Assembly: GCF_001279005.1 (NCBI RefSeq)
Contig: NZ_LGCN01000201.1
Coordinates: 10,760-74,759 of the forward strand
DNA length: 64,000 nt
From: Streptomyces caelestis
Lineage (GTDB): Bacteria > Actinomycetota > Actinomycetes > Streptomycetales > Streptomycetaceae
Reading direction: 5' to 3'
Below the pieces are notes generated by a model. The model was not told the DNA's origin, made no database searches, and worked only from the letters and a program-made list of their open reading frames with translations. A program made the position numbers and the translations under genes. This document shows, one piece after another, positions 17,124 through 25,590 of this stretch (the first letter of the stretch is position 1; every line of letters starts with the position of its first letter).

Positions 17124-17720
17124 ATGACCGCCGAGTCCGTAGAGCACCGCGTCCAGTGGCCGGTGCCACCGCTGGACGGCTATACCGTGGACGACCTGTT
17201 CACGCTGCCGGATCTCCCGCCGCACACCGAGCTGATCGACGGGAGCCTGGTTTTCGTGAGTCCGCAGCGCCGTTTCCATTTTCTTGCGATCGACCTCTTG
17301 TTCAACGGACTGCGTAGCTCTCTCGGCCCGGAGTTCAGTGTCGAGCGGGAGATGACCGTCGTTCTCGACAAGCGCAACGGTCCCGAACCGGATGTCAGCG
17401 TGGTGCGGGCCGACGCGGTCACCGGGCTGGACCAGACCAGTTTCAAGGCCGAAGACGTCCTGCTCGCCGTGGAGGTCGTCTCACCCGAGTCGGAGTCCCG
17501 CGACCGTACGACCAAACCGCACAAGTACGCCCTCGCGGGAATCCCCCACTACTGGCGTGTCGAACCGGACGGAACCACCGGCCGTCCCCTCGTCCACGTC
17601 TACGAGCTCGACCCGATGACACAGTCCTACGTGCACATGGGCTGGCACCGCGACCGGGTCAAGGTCGACAAGCCTTCCGCCATCGCCATCGACCTGGGCC
17701 CGGTCGAAACGCGGCCCTGA
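17124..17720 (+). CDS. Uma2 family (DUF820) putative endonuclease
   Basis: The 198-residue protein has the PD-(D/E)xK-type Uma2 core: an N-terminal helix and strand (TVDDLFTLPDLPPHTELIDGSLVFVSP), GPEPDVSVV with the catalytic Asp, and LLAVEVVSPESESRDRTTKPHKYALAGIPHYWRV with Glu and Lys. Uma2 proteins are abundant in Streptomyces and cyanobacteria and their role is unresolved. The ATG at 17124 is chosen because GGGAGGA lies just before it; an in-frame ATG at 17112 would place the ribosome site inside the gene. It is a single gene convergent with ispE, 5 bp apart. Confidence 0.85.
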   Translation: MTAESVEHRVQWPVPPLDGYTVDDLFTLPDLPPHTELIDGSLVFVSPQRRFHFLAIDLLFNGLRSSLGPEFSVEREMTVVLDKRNGPEPDVSVVRADAVTGLDQTSFKAEDVLLAVEVVSPESESRDRTTKPHKYALAGIPHYWRVEPDGTTGRPLVHVYELDPMTQSYVHMGWHRDRVKVDKPSAIAIDLGPVETRP

Positions 17721-17725
17721 GCGCT

Positions 17726-18619
17726 TCAGACGATCGTCGCGCCCGGCACGGGACCTGCCGCCGTACGCACCATGCGGCAGGTGCCGGAGGCCCGCAGCGC
17801 ACCCGCGATCTCCTCCGCCGCTTCCGCGTCCCGCGCCAGGAACGCCGTGGTCGGCCCCGACCCCGACACCAGCGAGACCGGCGCCCCCGCCGCACGCCCC
17901 GCCGCGAGCGTGTCCGCCAGCTCCGGGAACAGCGACAGCGCCGCCGGCTGGAGGTCGTTGGAGACGGTGGCGGCGAGCGCGTCGGCGTCGCCCTTGGCCA
18001 GGGCGTCGAGCAGTTCCCGCGAGGCGACCGGCTCCGGGATCTCCCGCCCCTCCCCCAGCCGGTCGAACTCCCGGAACACCGCCGGCGTCGACAGCCCCCG
18101 CGAGGCCATCGCGAACACCCAGTGGAAGGCGCCGCCGACCTCCAGCTCCGTCAGCCTCTCGCCCCGCCCGGTACCGAGCGCCGCCCCTCCCACCAGGCTG
18201 AACGGCACATCGCTGCCCAGCTCGGCGCAGATGTCGAGGAGCTCCTCGCGCGAGGCGCCCGTCCCCCACAGCGCGTCGCACGCGAGCAGCGCCCCCGCGC
18301 CGTCCGCGCTGCCGCCGGCCATGCCACCGGCGACGGGGATGTCCTTGGCGATGTGGAGGTGGACGTCCGCGTCACGGCCGTACCGCTCGGCGAGCAGCAG
18401 GGCCGCCCGGGCGGCGAGGTTCGTACGGTCGAGCGGGACCTGCTCGGCGTCGGGGCCGGCGCAGGTCACCCGCAGCCCGTCGGCCGCCGTGACGGTGACC
18501 TCGTCGTACAGGCCCACCGCGAGGAAGACGTTGGCCAGGTCGTGGTAGCCGTCGGGGCGGGCGGCGCCGACCGCGAGCTGGACGTTGACCTTGGCGGGGA
18601 CGCGGACGGTGACGCTCAC
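17726..18619 (-). CDS. ispE: 4-diphosphocytidyl-2-C-methyl-D-erythritol kinase
   Basis: This GHMP kinase of 297 residues performs the ATP-dependent step of the MEP isoprenoid pathway. It has the N-terminal [26 protein letters not shown], the glycine-rich phosphate loop [18 protein letters not shown], and a C-terminal [13 protein letters not shown]. The GTG start at 18619 overlaps the rsmA stop (GTGA), the coupled rsmA-ispE order conserved in actinobacteria. The longer open frame upstream is rsmA antiphase sequence. Confidence 0.95.
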   Translation of the reverse strand: MSVTVRVPAKVNVQLAVGAARPDGYHDLANVFLAVGLYDEVTVTAADGLRVTCAGPDAEQVPLDRTNLAARAALLLAERYGRDADVHLHIAKDIPVAGGMAGGSADGAGALLACDALWGTGASREELLDICAELGSDVPFSLVGGAALGTGRGERLTELEVGGAFHWVFAMASRGLSTPAVFREFDRLGEGREIPEPVASRELLDALAKGDADALAATVSNDLQPAALSLFPELADTLAAGRAAGAPVSLVSGSGPTTAFLARDAEAAEEIAGALRASGTCRMVRTAAGPVPGATIV

Positions 18620-19515
18620 TGCTGACCCTGCTCCTTGTTCCCGGCGTTCCCGGCGTTCCCGGCGTTCTCGGCGATGCGCGCGAACTCCTCGACGGTCAGG
18701 GACTCCCCGCGGGCCTGCGGCGACACCCCGGCGGCGACCAGGGCGGCCTCCGCGGCGGCCGCCGACCCCGCCCACCCGGCGAGCGCGGCCCGCAGCGTCT
18801 TGCGGCGCTGGGCGAAGGCCGCGTCCACGACGGCGAACACCTCGCGCCGGGAGGCGGTGGTCTTCAGCGGCTCCGCGCGGCGCACCAGCGAGACCAGCCC
18901 GCTGTCGACGTTCGGCGCGGGCCAGAAGACGTTCCGTCCGATGGCCCCGGCCCGCTTGACCTCCGCGTACCAGTTGGCCTTGACCGAGGGCACGCCGTAC
19001 ACCTTCGAGCCGGGTGCGGCGGCGAGCCGGTCGGCGACCTCGGACTGGACCATGACGAGGGTGCGCTCGATGCCGGGGAAGCTTTCGAGCATGTGCAGCA
19101 GCACCGGGACGGCCACGTTGTAGGGCAGGTTCGCGACCAGGGCGGTCGGGGCGGGCCCGGGCAGCTCGGTGACGTGCATCGCGTCGGAGTGGACCAGCGC
19201 GAACCGCTCGGCCCGCCCGGGCATGCGGGCGGCGACGGTGGCGGGCAGCGCGGCGGCGAGGACGTCGTCGATCTCCACGGCGGTGACCCGGTCGGCGGCC
19301 TCGAGGAGCGCCAGCGTGAGCGAGCCGAGCCCCGGGCCGACCTCGACGACCACGTCGTCGGGGCGGACCCCGGCGGTGCGCACGATACGGCGCACCGTGT
19401 TGGCGTCGATGACGAAGTTCTGGCCGCGCTGCTTGGTGGGCCGTACGCCGAGGGCGGCCGCCAGTTCACGGACGTCGGCGGGGCCCAGGAGGGCGTCGGG
19501 GGTGGGGCTGGTCAC
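18616..19515 (-). CDS. rsmA: 16S rRNA (adenine1518-N6/adenine1519-N6)-dimethyltransferase
   Basis: The 299-residue KsgA/RsmA protein dimethylates two adjacent adenosines in helix 45 of 16S rRNA. It has the family start [21 protein letters not shown] motif [18 protein letters not shown], and the target-base motif [15 protein letters not shown]. The GTG at 19515 sits 6 nt behind a TACCCT -10-like box, which supports a leaderless transcript. ispE follows with a 4-bp overlap. The C-terminus carries an Asn-Ala-Gly repeat ([11 protein letters not shown]). Confidence 0.95.
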   Translation of the reverse strand: MTSPTPDALLGPADVRELAAALGVRPTKQRGQNFVIDANTVRRIVRTAGVRPDDVVVEVGPGLGSLTLALLEAADRVTAVEIDDVLAAALPATVAARMPGRAERFALVHSDAMHVTELPGPAPTALVANLPYNVAVPVLLHMLESFPGIERTLVMVQSEVADRLAAAPGSKVYGVPSVKANWYAEVKRAGAIGRNVFWPAPNVDSGLVSLVRRAEPLKTTASRREVFAVVDAAFAQRRKTLRAALAGWAGSAAAAEAALVAAGVSPQARGESLTVEEFARIAENAGNAGNAGNKEQGQQ

Positions 19516-19521
19516 GGGACA

Positions 19522-19527
19522 AGGGTA
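19522..19527 (-). promoter_or_regulatory. Putative -10 box of rsmA (leaderless)
   Basis: On the minus strand TACCCT is followed by 6 nt and then the GTG start of rsmA. The transcript would also carry ispE. Confidence 0.45.
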
Positions 19528-19549
19528 CGGGGCGCGGGGACCGGGCAGG

Positions 19550-20449
19550 TCACGCCTGTGGACAACCGAAGGCGCGGGCCGTGTTCGCCCCGAGGGCGGC
19601 GGCGAGGGTGTCCTCGTCGACGCCCCGTACGGCCGCCATGGCGCGCACGGTCACCGGCACCAGATAGGGGGCGTTCGGCCGCCCGCGGTACGGCGCCGGG
19701 GTCAGGAACGGCGCGTCGGTCTCCACCAGGACCAGCTCCAGCGGGGCCACGGCGAGCGCGTCCCGCAGGTTCTGCGCGTTCTTGAAGGTGACGTTGCCGG
19801 CGAACGACATGTAGTACCCGGCGCTCGCGCAGATCTCCGCCATCTCGGCGTCCCCGGAGTAGCAGTGGAAGACGGTGCGCTCGGGGGCGCCCTCCTCCTT
19901 CAGCACGCGCAGGACGTCGGCGTGGGCGTCGCGGTCGTGGATGACGAGGGTCTTGCCGTGCCGCTTGGCGATCTCTATGTGGGCGCGGAAGGACCGCTCC
20001 TGCGCCTCCCTGCCCTCCGGCCCGGTGCGGAAGTGGTCGAGGCCCGTCTCGCCGACGCCCTTGACCTGGGGCAGCGCGGCCAGCCGGTCGATCTCGGCGA
20101 GCGCCTCGTCCAGTCCCGCGTCCCCGCCGGGCCTGCGGGCGCCCTGCCGGGACCAACCGTCCGGGTCCCCGTGGACGATGCGCGGGGCCTCGTTGGGGTG
20201 CAGCGCGACCGTCGCGTGGACGGCGTCGTACGCGGCCGCCGTGTCCGCCGCCCACCGGGACCCCTCGAGGTCGCAGCCGACCTGCACGACCGTCGTCACA
20301 CCCACCGACGCGGCCTTGGCGAGAGCCTCCTCCACGGTGCCGGACTGCATGTCGAGGTGGGTGTGCGAGTCCGCGACCGGCACCCGCAGGGGCTCCGGGA
20401 GCGGCGGGGCGGCGTTCTTGTCGGACGTGTCGGGGGCGTTCGAAGACAT
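19550..20449 (-). CDS. TatD family metal-dependent hydrolase (DNase)
   Basis: This 299-residue TIM-barrel amidohydrolase-fold protein has the N-terminal metal site [19 protein letters not shown] with the conserved Glu, [11 protein letters not shown], and [21 protein letters not shown]. TatD proteins are 3'-5' DNases involved in DNA repair and quality control. An inserted Gly/Arg-rich stretch ([20 protein letters not shown]) sits near residue 100. It lies directly upstream of rsmA with only 34 bp between them; in most actinobacteria an rpf gene separates the two. Confidence 0.92.
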   Translation of the reverse strand: MSSNAPDTSDKNAAPPLPEPLRVPVADSHTHLDMQSGTVEEALAKAASVGVTTVVQVGCDLEGSRWAADTAAAYDAVHATVALHPNEAPRIVHGDPDGWSRQGARRPGGDAGLDEALAEIDRLAALPQVKGVGETGLDHFRTGPEGREAQERSFRAHIEIAKRHGKTLVIHDRDAHADVLRVLKEEGAPERTVFHCYSGDAEMAEICASAGYYMSFAGNVTFKNAQNLRDALAVAPLELVLVETDAPFLTPAPYRGRPNAPYLVPVTVRAMAAVRGVDEDTLAAALGANTARAFGCPQA

Positions 20450-20456
20450 GCCCCCG

Positions 20457-20462
20457 ATCCTA
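20457..20462 (-). promoter_or_regulatory. Putative -10 box of tatD, overlapping the upstream stop codon
   Basis: On the minus strand TAGGAT precedes the tatD ATG by 7 nt, and its first three bases are the TAG stop of the zinc-ribbon gene. tatD could thus be transcribed leaderless as well as by read-through. Confidence 0.4.
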
Positions 20463-20759
20463 CGGAAGCGGCGCGGACGTCAGCTCGGCCTTCCGCGCGG
20501 AGGCGACCCGGCCCGGCCGCAGGATGCGCACCACGTGACCGTCGCAGTTCCGGCAGGTCGGCCGGTTCAGCGGGGAGGGGACGACCCGGCCGTCCGCCAC
20601 GTACAGCACGAAGGCGTGGCCGTCGGCGTCGGTGTGGTGCTCTATCTCGTACGACTGCTCCCAGCCGTACCCGCAGCGCATGCAGGCGAACGCGTACGAC
20701 TCCTCGACGACGGCGCTGGCGCCCGCGCGCAGCGCGGCCCGCCCGGTGATCTCGGTCAT
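20460..20759 (-). CDS. Small zinc-ribbon-like protein
   Basis: The 99-residue protein has two CxxC pairs (FACMRCGYGWE near residue 26 and RPTCRNCDGHV near 69), spaced as in a zinc ribbon, with a beta-rich segment between them (GHAFVLYVADGRVVP). It has no signal peptide or membrane segment. It sits 10 bp upstream of tatD behind an AGGAG ribosome site. The function is unknown; it looks like a conserved streptomycete hypothetical protein. Confidence 0.8.
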   Translation of the reverse strand: MTEITGRAALRAGASAVVEESYAFACMRCGYGWEQSYEIEHHTDADGHAFVLYVADGRVVPSPLNRPTCRNCDGHVVRILRPGRVASARKAELTSAPLP

Positions 20760-20978
20760 CCCGGCTCCTGTCGGTCCGCTGGAAGGGCGGCTTTGCCCCG
20801 GCTCCCAGTGGACCGCCGCGGGCCCGCGAGCACAGGAGGGGCGGCCGAGTATTGGCGGCGTCTTGGCCGTTCCTTACCGGAGTGCCCCGAGCCCTTTACC
20901 GCCCCGTGGGCGCGACCGGCCCCGCCCGTGACCGTCGGCCGGCGACGCCCCGGTCCCTCGACGGCGTCGGCCGGCCGC

Positions 20979-21827
20979 TCAGCCGAGATCGCGCTTGGCG
21001 CGCACCACCGCGTCGAACACCCGCCGCTTGGGAACCCCCGCCTCCACGGCCACCGCCGCGATCGCCTCCTTGCGCCGCTCCCCGGCTTCCTCCCGCACCC
21101 GCACCCGCCGCACCAGTTCGGCGTCGTCGATCTCCTCGGCCCCCTTCTCCGGCGCCCCCTCGACCACCACCGTGATCTCCCCGCGCACGCCCTCCGCCGC
21201 CCACGCGGCCAGCTCCGCCAGCGGACCGCGCTTGATCTCCTCGTACGTCTTGGTCAGCTCCCGGCAGACGGCGGCCCGCCGCTCCCCGCCGAAGACCTCG
21301 GCCATCGCGGCGAGGGTGTCGTCGAGGCGGTGCGGGGCCTCGAAGTAGACGAGGGTGCGCCGCTCGTCGGCGACCTCGCGCAGCCGTCCCAGCCGCTCGC
21401 CGGCCTTCCGGGGCAGGAACCCCTCGAAGCAGAACCGGTCCACGGGCAGCCCGGACAGGGCGAGCGCGGTGAGCACCGCGGACGGCCCCGGCACCGCGGT
21501 GACCTTGACGTCCCGTTCGACGGCCGCCGCGACCAGCCGGTAGCCGGGGTCGGACACGGACGGCATCCCGGCGTCCGTCACCAGCAGCACGCGCGCGCCG
21601 CCCGCCAGTTCCTCGACCAGTTCGGGCGTGCGGGCGGACTCGTTGCCCTCGAAGTACGACACGACCCGCCCCTTGGGGGTGACGCCGAGCGCCTGGGTGA
21701 GGCGCCGCAGCCGACGCGTGTCCTCGGCGGCGACGACGTCGGCGCCCGCCAGTTCCTCCGCGAGCCGGGGCGGGGCGTCGGAGATGTCGCCGATGGGGGT
21801 GCCTGCGAGTACGAGGATTCCGGTCAC
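20979..21827 (-). CDS. rsmI: 16S rRNA (cytidine1402-2'-O)-methyltransferase
   Basis: The 282-residue tetrapyrrole-methylase-fold protein has the N-terminal LVLAGTPIGDISDAPPRLAEEL, AAEDTRRLRRLTQ, a glycine motif LVTDAGMPSVSDPGYRLV and PGPSAVLTALALSGLP, all diagnostic of RsmI. It modifies C1402 in the ribosomal decoding centre. It starts with GTG at 21827 behind GGAGG. It diverges from pmt with 85 bp between the genes. The C-terminal 60 residues are Arg/Ala/Val-rich and probably bind RNA. Confidence 0.94.
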   Translation of the reverse strand: MTGILVLAGTPIGDISDAPPRLAEELAGADVVAAEDTRRLRRLTQALGVTPKGRVVSYFEGNESARTPELVEELAGGARVLLVTDAGMPSVSDPGYRLVAAAVERDVKVTAVPGPSAVLTALALSGLPVDRFCFEGFLPRKAGERLGRLREVADERRTLVYFEAPHRLDDTLAAMAEVFGGERRAAVCRELTKTYEEIKRGPLAELAAWAAEGVRGEITVVVEGAPEKGAEEIDDAELVRRVRVREEAGERRKEAIAAVAVEAGVPKRRVFDAVVRAKRDLG

Positions 21828-21900
21828 TCCCCCATCCTCCCAGGACCGGACGGAGCCGGGGCATACCGGCCATGCGCGGGACTCGCACAGTCCTGTTCCC

Positions 21901-21906
21901 TACGAT
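21901..21906 (+). promoter_or_regulatory. Putative -10 box of pmt (leaderless)
   Basis: TACGAT is followed by 6 nt and the GTG at 21913; no Shine-Dalgarno sequence is visible. Confidence 0.45.
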
Positions 21907-21912
21907 GGCGCG

Positions 21913-23688
21913 GTGACCAGTACCGCGTCCTCCACGGACATCCGGCAGGACCAGGCGCCGCACGAAGAGCGGTCGTCGTGGCAGCAGCGGCTGCGCCGTT
22001 TCGGCTACCCGGCGCCGGGTCCGGCCAGAGGTGACGCCCGCGGGGCCGACGTCCGTGAGGGCGACGTCCGCGACCGCCTGGCGCCGCCGTACACGGAGCC
22101 GTCGAAGCGGCTGTGGGACACGCTCGGGGTGCCGCCGGTGCTCGCGGGGCGCATCGCCCGCTGGTCGGGGTGGGGAGGCCCGCTCCTGGTCACGCTGCTG
22201 GCGGGGGTGCTCCGGTTCTGGAACCTGGGCAGCCCGAAGGCGGTGATATTCGACGAGACGTACTACGCCAAGGACGCGTGGGCGCTGGTCCACCGCGGGT
22301 TCGAGGTCAACTGGGACAAGAACGCCAACGACCTGATCCTCTCGGGCGGCGCCGTCCCCGTCCCGACGGACGCGGCGTACGTCGTGCATCCGCCGGTCGG
22401 CAAGTACGTGATCGGGCTGGGCGAGCTGATCTTCGGCTTCGACCCGTTCGGCTGGCGGTTCATGACGGCCCTGCTCGGCACCCTCTCCGTGCTGATGCTG
22501 TGCCGGATCGGCCGGCGCCTGTTCCGCTCCACGTTCCTCGGCTGTCTCGCGGGCGCGCTGATGGCGGTGGACGGGCTGCACTTCGTGATGAGCCGGACCT
22601 CGCTGCTCGACGGCGTGCTGATGTTCTTCGTGCTGGCGGCGTTCGGCTGTCTGGTGGTCGACCGGGACCGGGCGCGGGAGAGGCTCGCCGCCGCGCTGCC
22701 GGTGGACCCGGACGGCCGGGTCCGGCCGGACGCGTACGCCGCCGAGAACGCCCGGATCGGTTTCCGTCCCTGGCGCCTGGCGGCGGGCCTGATGCTGGGC
22801 CTGGCGATCGGCACGAAGTGGAACGGCCTCTACATCATGGCCGCGTTCTGTGTGATGGCGGTGCTGTGGGACGTCGGCGCGCGCAGGGTGGCGGGCGCCC
22901 GGCGCCCCCGGGTGGCGGTGCTGCGGCGCGACCTGGGCTGGGCGTTCCTGTCGACCGTGCCGGTGGCGGTGGTCACCTACTTCGCCTCCTGGATCGGCTG
23001 GATCCTCTCCCCGGCCGACGGCACCGGCGGCTACTACCGCGACTGGGCGGCCAAGGACGGCAAGGACAGCGCCTGGTCGTGGCTGCTGCCCGACTGGTGG
23101 CGCAGCCTGTGGCACTACGAGAACCAGGTCTACGACTTCCACGTCGGCCTGTCCTCGCCGCACCCCTACGAGTCCAACCCGTGGAGCTGGATCGTCACCG
23201 GCCGCCCGGTCTCCTACTTCTACGAGTCCCCGGCCCCCGGCATGGACGGCTGCCCGGTCGACGCGGGCGAGAAGTGCGCCCACGAGGTGCTGGCCCTCGG
23301 CACCCCGATGCTGTGGTGGACGGCCTGCTTCGCGATCCTGTACGTCCTGTGGCGCTGGCTGCTGCGCCGCGACTGGCGGGCCGGCGCGATCGCCTGCGGC
23401 ATCGCGGCCGGCTACGCGCCCTGGTTCCTGTACCAGGAACGGACGATCTTCTTCTTCTACGCCGTCGTCTTCGTCCCCTTCCTCTGCCTGGCCGTGGCGA
23501 TGCTCCTGGGCGCCCTCGTCGGCCCACCCCGCTCCACCGACACCCGCCGCGTCGCGGGCGCGACGGCGGCGGGTGTACTGACCCTGCTGATCGTCTGGAA
23601 CTTCATCTACTTCTGGCCCATCTACACCGGCACCCCGATCCCGATCGAGGACTGGCGGGCGCGGATGTGGCTGGACACCTGGGTTTGA
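21913..23688 (+). CDS. pmt: Dolichyl-phosphate-mannose-protein mannosyltransferase
   Basis: This GT39 membrane enzyme of 591 residues moves mannose from polyprenyl-phosphate mannose onto Ser/Thr of exported proteins. A cytoplasmic N-terminus of about 80 residues precedes the first membrane segment (LLVTLLAGVLRFWNLG), followed by the catalytic acidic pair in AVIFDETYYAKDAW. About ten membrane segments and a large loop (PYESNPWSWIVTGRPVSYFY) follow. The orthologue in S. coelicolor is needed for infection by phage phiC31. The GTG at 21913 is chosen from the -10 box; the longer ORF above it is antisense to rsmI. Confidence 0.93.
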   Translation: MTSTASSTDIRQDQAPHEERSSWQQRLRRFGYPAPGPARGDARGADVREGDVRDRLAPPYTEPSKRLWDTLGVPPVLAGRIARWSGWGGPLLVTLLAGVLRFWNLGSPKAVIFDETYYAKDAWALVHRGFEVNWDKNANDLILSGGAVPVPTDAAYVVHPPVGKYVIGLGELIFGFDPFGWRFMTALLGTLSVLMLCRIGRRLFRSTFLGCLAGALMAVDGLHFVMSRTSLLDGVLMFFVLAAFGCLVVDRDRARERLAAALPVDPDGRVRPDAYAAENARIGFRPWRLAAGLMLGLAIGTKWNGLYIMAAFCVMAVLWDVGARRVAGARRPRVAVLRRDLGWAFLSTVPVAVVTYFASWIGWILSPADGTGGYYRDWAAKDGKDSAWSWLLPDWWRSLWHYENQVYDFHVGLSSPHPYESNPWSWIVTGRPVSYFYESPAPGMDGCPVDAGEKCAHEVLALGTPMLWWTACFAILYVLWRWLLRRDWRAGAIACGIAAGYAPWFLYQERTIFFFYAVVFVPFLCLAVAMLLGALVGPPRSTDTRRVAGATAAGVLTLLIVWNFIYFWPIYTGTPIPIEDWRARMWLDTWV

Positions 23689-23741
23689 GCCGTTCCGGCC
23701 GATGGACGGATCTCTGTTCGGACAACAAACGGACACAGTCG

Positions 23742-23790
23742 GCCCGGTCGTCACTCCCTGCGCATAGAGTGCTCACTCACCGGGCTTTTT
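23742..23790 (+). terminator. Intrinsic terminator with U-tract after pmt
   Basis: GCCCGGT (23742-23748) pairs with ACCGGGC (23779-23785), followed directly by five T residues. The loop can form an inner stem CACTC/GAGTG (23752-23756 with 23767-23771). A U-tract is uncommon in this GC-rich genome. It could also act as a leader attenuator for the downstream PBP gene. Confidence 0.5.
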
Positions 23791-23837
23791 GAACACGTTC
23801 ATAAGGCGTGGGAGGTCCGGCGGAGGGGGAGCGTCCG

Positions 23838-25484
23838 ATGGGCAAGGGGGTCAAGACCGCTGTCGTCGGCGGTGTGTTCGCGGTGATGGTGGGCGGGGCC
23901 GGGTACGGCGTCTACAACATCGTGTCGGCCGTGAACGGCGACGGGGGGAGCGGCGCGAGCGCCGCGGCGACGAAGAAGACCGGGCCGCCGGACAAGGTGG
24001 AGGTCGAGGAGACCACCAGGAGTTTCCTCGCGGCCTGGGAGAAGGGAGAGGCGTCGCAGGCGGCGTCGTACACGAACAACGCGCAGGAGGCCGGCGCGCT
24101 GCTGACGGCGTACGGCGACGAGGCCCGCGTGGGCGACGTCGAGATAACTCCCGGTACGGCCGCCGGCGCCACCGTGCCGTTCACGGTGGAGGCGACCGTC
24201 TCGTACGACGGGAAGTCGAAGGCGCTCAGCTACAAGAGCGAGCTGACCGTCGTGCGCGGGAAGACCACCGGGCGGGCGCTGGTCGACTGGGAGCCGTCCG
24301 TCGTCCACCCCGATCTGGAGAAGGGCGACACCCTCGTCACCGAGGAGTCCGCGCAGCCGCCCATCGAGGCGGTGGACCGCGACGGCACGGTGCTGACGAA
24401 GGAGGAGTACCCCTCGCTCGGGCCGGTCCTGGACACCCTGCGCCAGAAGTACGGCGAGCAGGCGGGCGGCACCCCCGGCGTCGAGCTGGTGATCAGGCAC
24501 GCCGAGGGCACGACGGGCGAGCCGGCCGCCGACACCCCGCTGCTGACCCTCGCCGAGGGCGAGCCGGGCAAGCTGCGCACCACCCTCAGCGCCGGGGCGC
24601 AGGAGGCGGCCGAGAAGGCGGTGCGGCAGTACGCCAAGTCGTCGGTGGTGGCGGTCAAGCCGAGCACGGGCGAGGTGCTGGCGGTGGCCAACCACCGCGA
24701 CGACGGGTTCAACGCGGCCTTCCAGGGCCAGGTCGCCCCCGGCTCCACCATGAAGATCATCACCGCCGCCATGCTCATCGACAACGGCGTGACCTCGATG
24801 AACGGCCCGGCGCCCTGCCCGCCCACCGCGACCTGGCAGAGCCAGACCTTCAAGAACCTCACCGACATGGAGCCGAACGAGGGCGCCAGCCTCGCCAACA
24901 GCTTCCTGCGCTCCTGCAACACCGCCTTCATCAAGCTCATCGACGAGGAGCCGCTCAGCGACGCCTCGCTCACCCAGGAGGCGCAGGAGCGGTTCGGGCT
25001 CGGCCGCGACGACTGGAAGACCGGCATCGCCTCCTTCGACGGCAGCGTCCCCGCCGTCGCCGGCCCGGACCGCGCGGCGAACGCCATCGGCCAGGGCCAG
25101 GTGCAGATGAACCCGCTGAACATGGCCTCCGTAACGGCCACCGCCATCACCGGCGCCTTCCGCCAGCCGTACCTGGTCTCCCCCGACCTCGACGGCCGGC
25201 GGTTCGCGCAGGCCAAGGGGCTCCCGGCGGGCACCGCCGCCCAGCTCAAGCAGATGATGCGGCTCACCGCCACCCAGGGCACCGCCCGGGAGGCCATGGC
25301 GGGGCTCGGCGGCGACATCGGCGCGAAGACCGGTTCCGCCGAGGTCGACGGCAAGGCCACCTCCGACAGCTGGTTCACCGGCTTCCGCGACGACGTGGCG
25401 GCGGCGGCCATGGCCCAGCAGGGCGGCCACGGCGGCGACGCGGCCGGTCCGATTGTCGCAGCCGTGCTACGAGCGGCCGGCTGA
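23838..25484 (+). CDS. Class B penicillin-binding protein, MecA/PBP2a-like (first of pair)
   Basis: This 548-residue transpeptidase has an N-terminal membrane anchor (residues 7-28), an NTF2-like MecA_N domain (about 50-160), a dimerisation domain and a C-terminal penicillin-binding domain. The active-site motifs are intact: SxxK at Ser303-Lys306 (PGSTMK), SxN at Ser359-Asn361 (SCN) and KTG at Lys497. It crosslinks peptidoglycan outside the cell; the MecA-type N-domain is often linked to low beta-lactam affinity. ATG 23838 follows GGAGGGGGA. A paralogue follows 106 bp downstream. Confidence 0.93.
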   Translation: MGKGVKTAVVGGVFAVMVGGAGYGVYNIVSAVNGDGGSGASAAATKKTGPPDKVEVEETTRSFLAAWEKGEASQAASYTNNAQEAGALLTAYGDEARVGDVEITPGTAAGATVPFTVEATVSYDGKSKALSYKSELTVVRGKTTGRALVDWEPSVVHPDLEKGDTLVTEESAQPPIEAVDRDGTVLTKEEYPSLGPVLDTLRQKYGEQAGGTPGVELVIRHAEGTTGEPAADTPLLTLAEGEPGKLRTTLSAGAQEAAEKAVRQYAKSSVVAVKPSTGEVLAVANHRDDGFNAAFQGQVAPGSTMKIITAAMLIDNGVTSMNGPAPCPPTATWQSQTFKNLTDMEPNEGASLANSFLRSCNTAFIKLIDEEPLSDASLTQEAQERFGLGRDDWKTGIASFDGSVPAVAGPDRAANAIGQGQVQMNPLNMASVTATAITGAFRQPYLVSPDLDGRRFAQAKGLPAGTAAQLKQMMRLTATQGTAREAMAGLGGDIGAKTGSAEVDGKATSDSWFTGFRDDVAAAAMAQQGGHGGDAAGPIVAAVLRAAG

Positions 25485-25590
25485 CCGCGCCGGGCCCGGG
25501 ACGGGACTCTAGGGTGGTGGCCGTCGTCGGTACGCGTGAGCGCCACGAGGGCCACGGGGAGCCCGGCGGACAGCGGAGGAACGGGAAGCA

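Noticed and set aside
17481..18281. Minus-strand ORF overlapping Uma2 and ispE
   Set aside because: Out-of-frame shadow of ispE; the true ispE frame has all GHMP motifs and a coupled GTG start.
20896..23754. Minus-strand ORF of 952 codons opposite pmt
   Set aside because: It covers the antisense of pmt and an out-of-frame copy of rsmI; no domain is recognisable.
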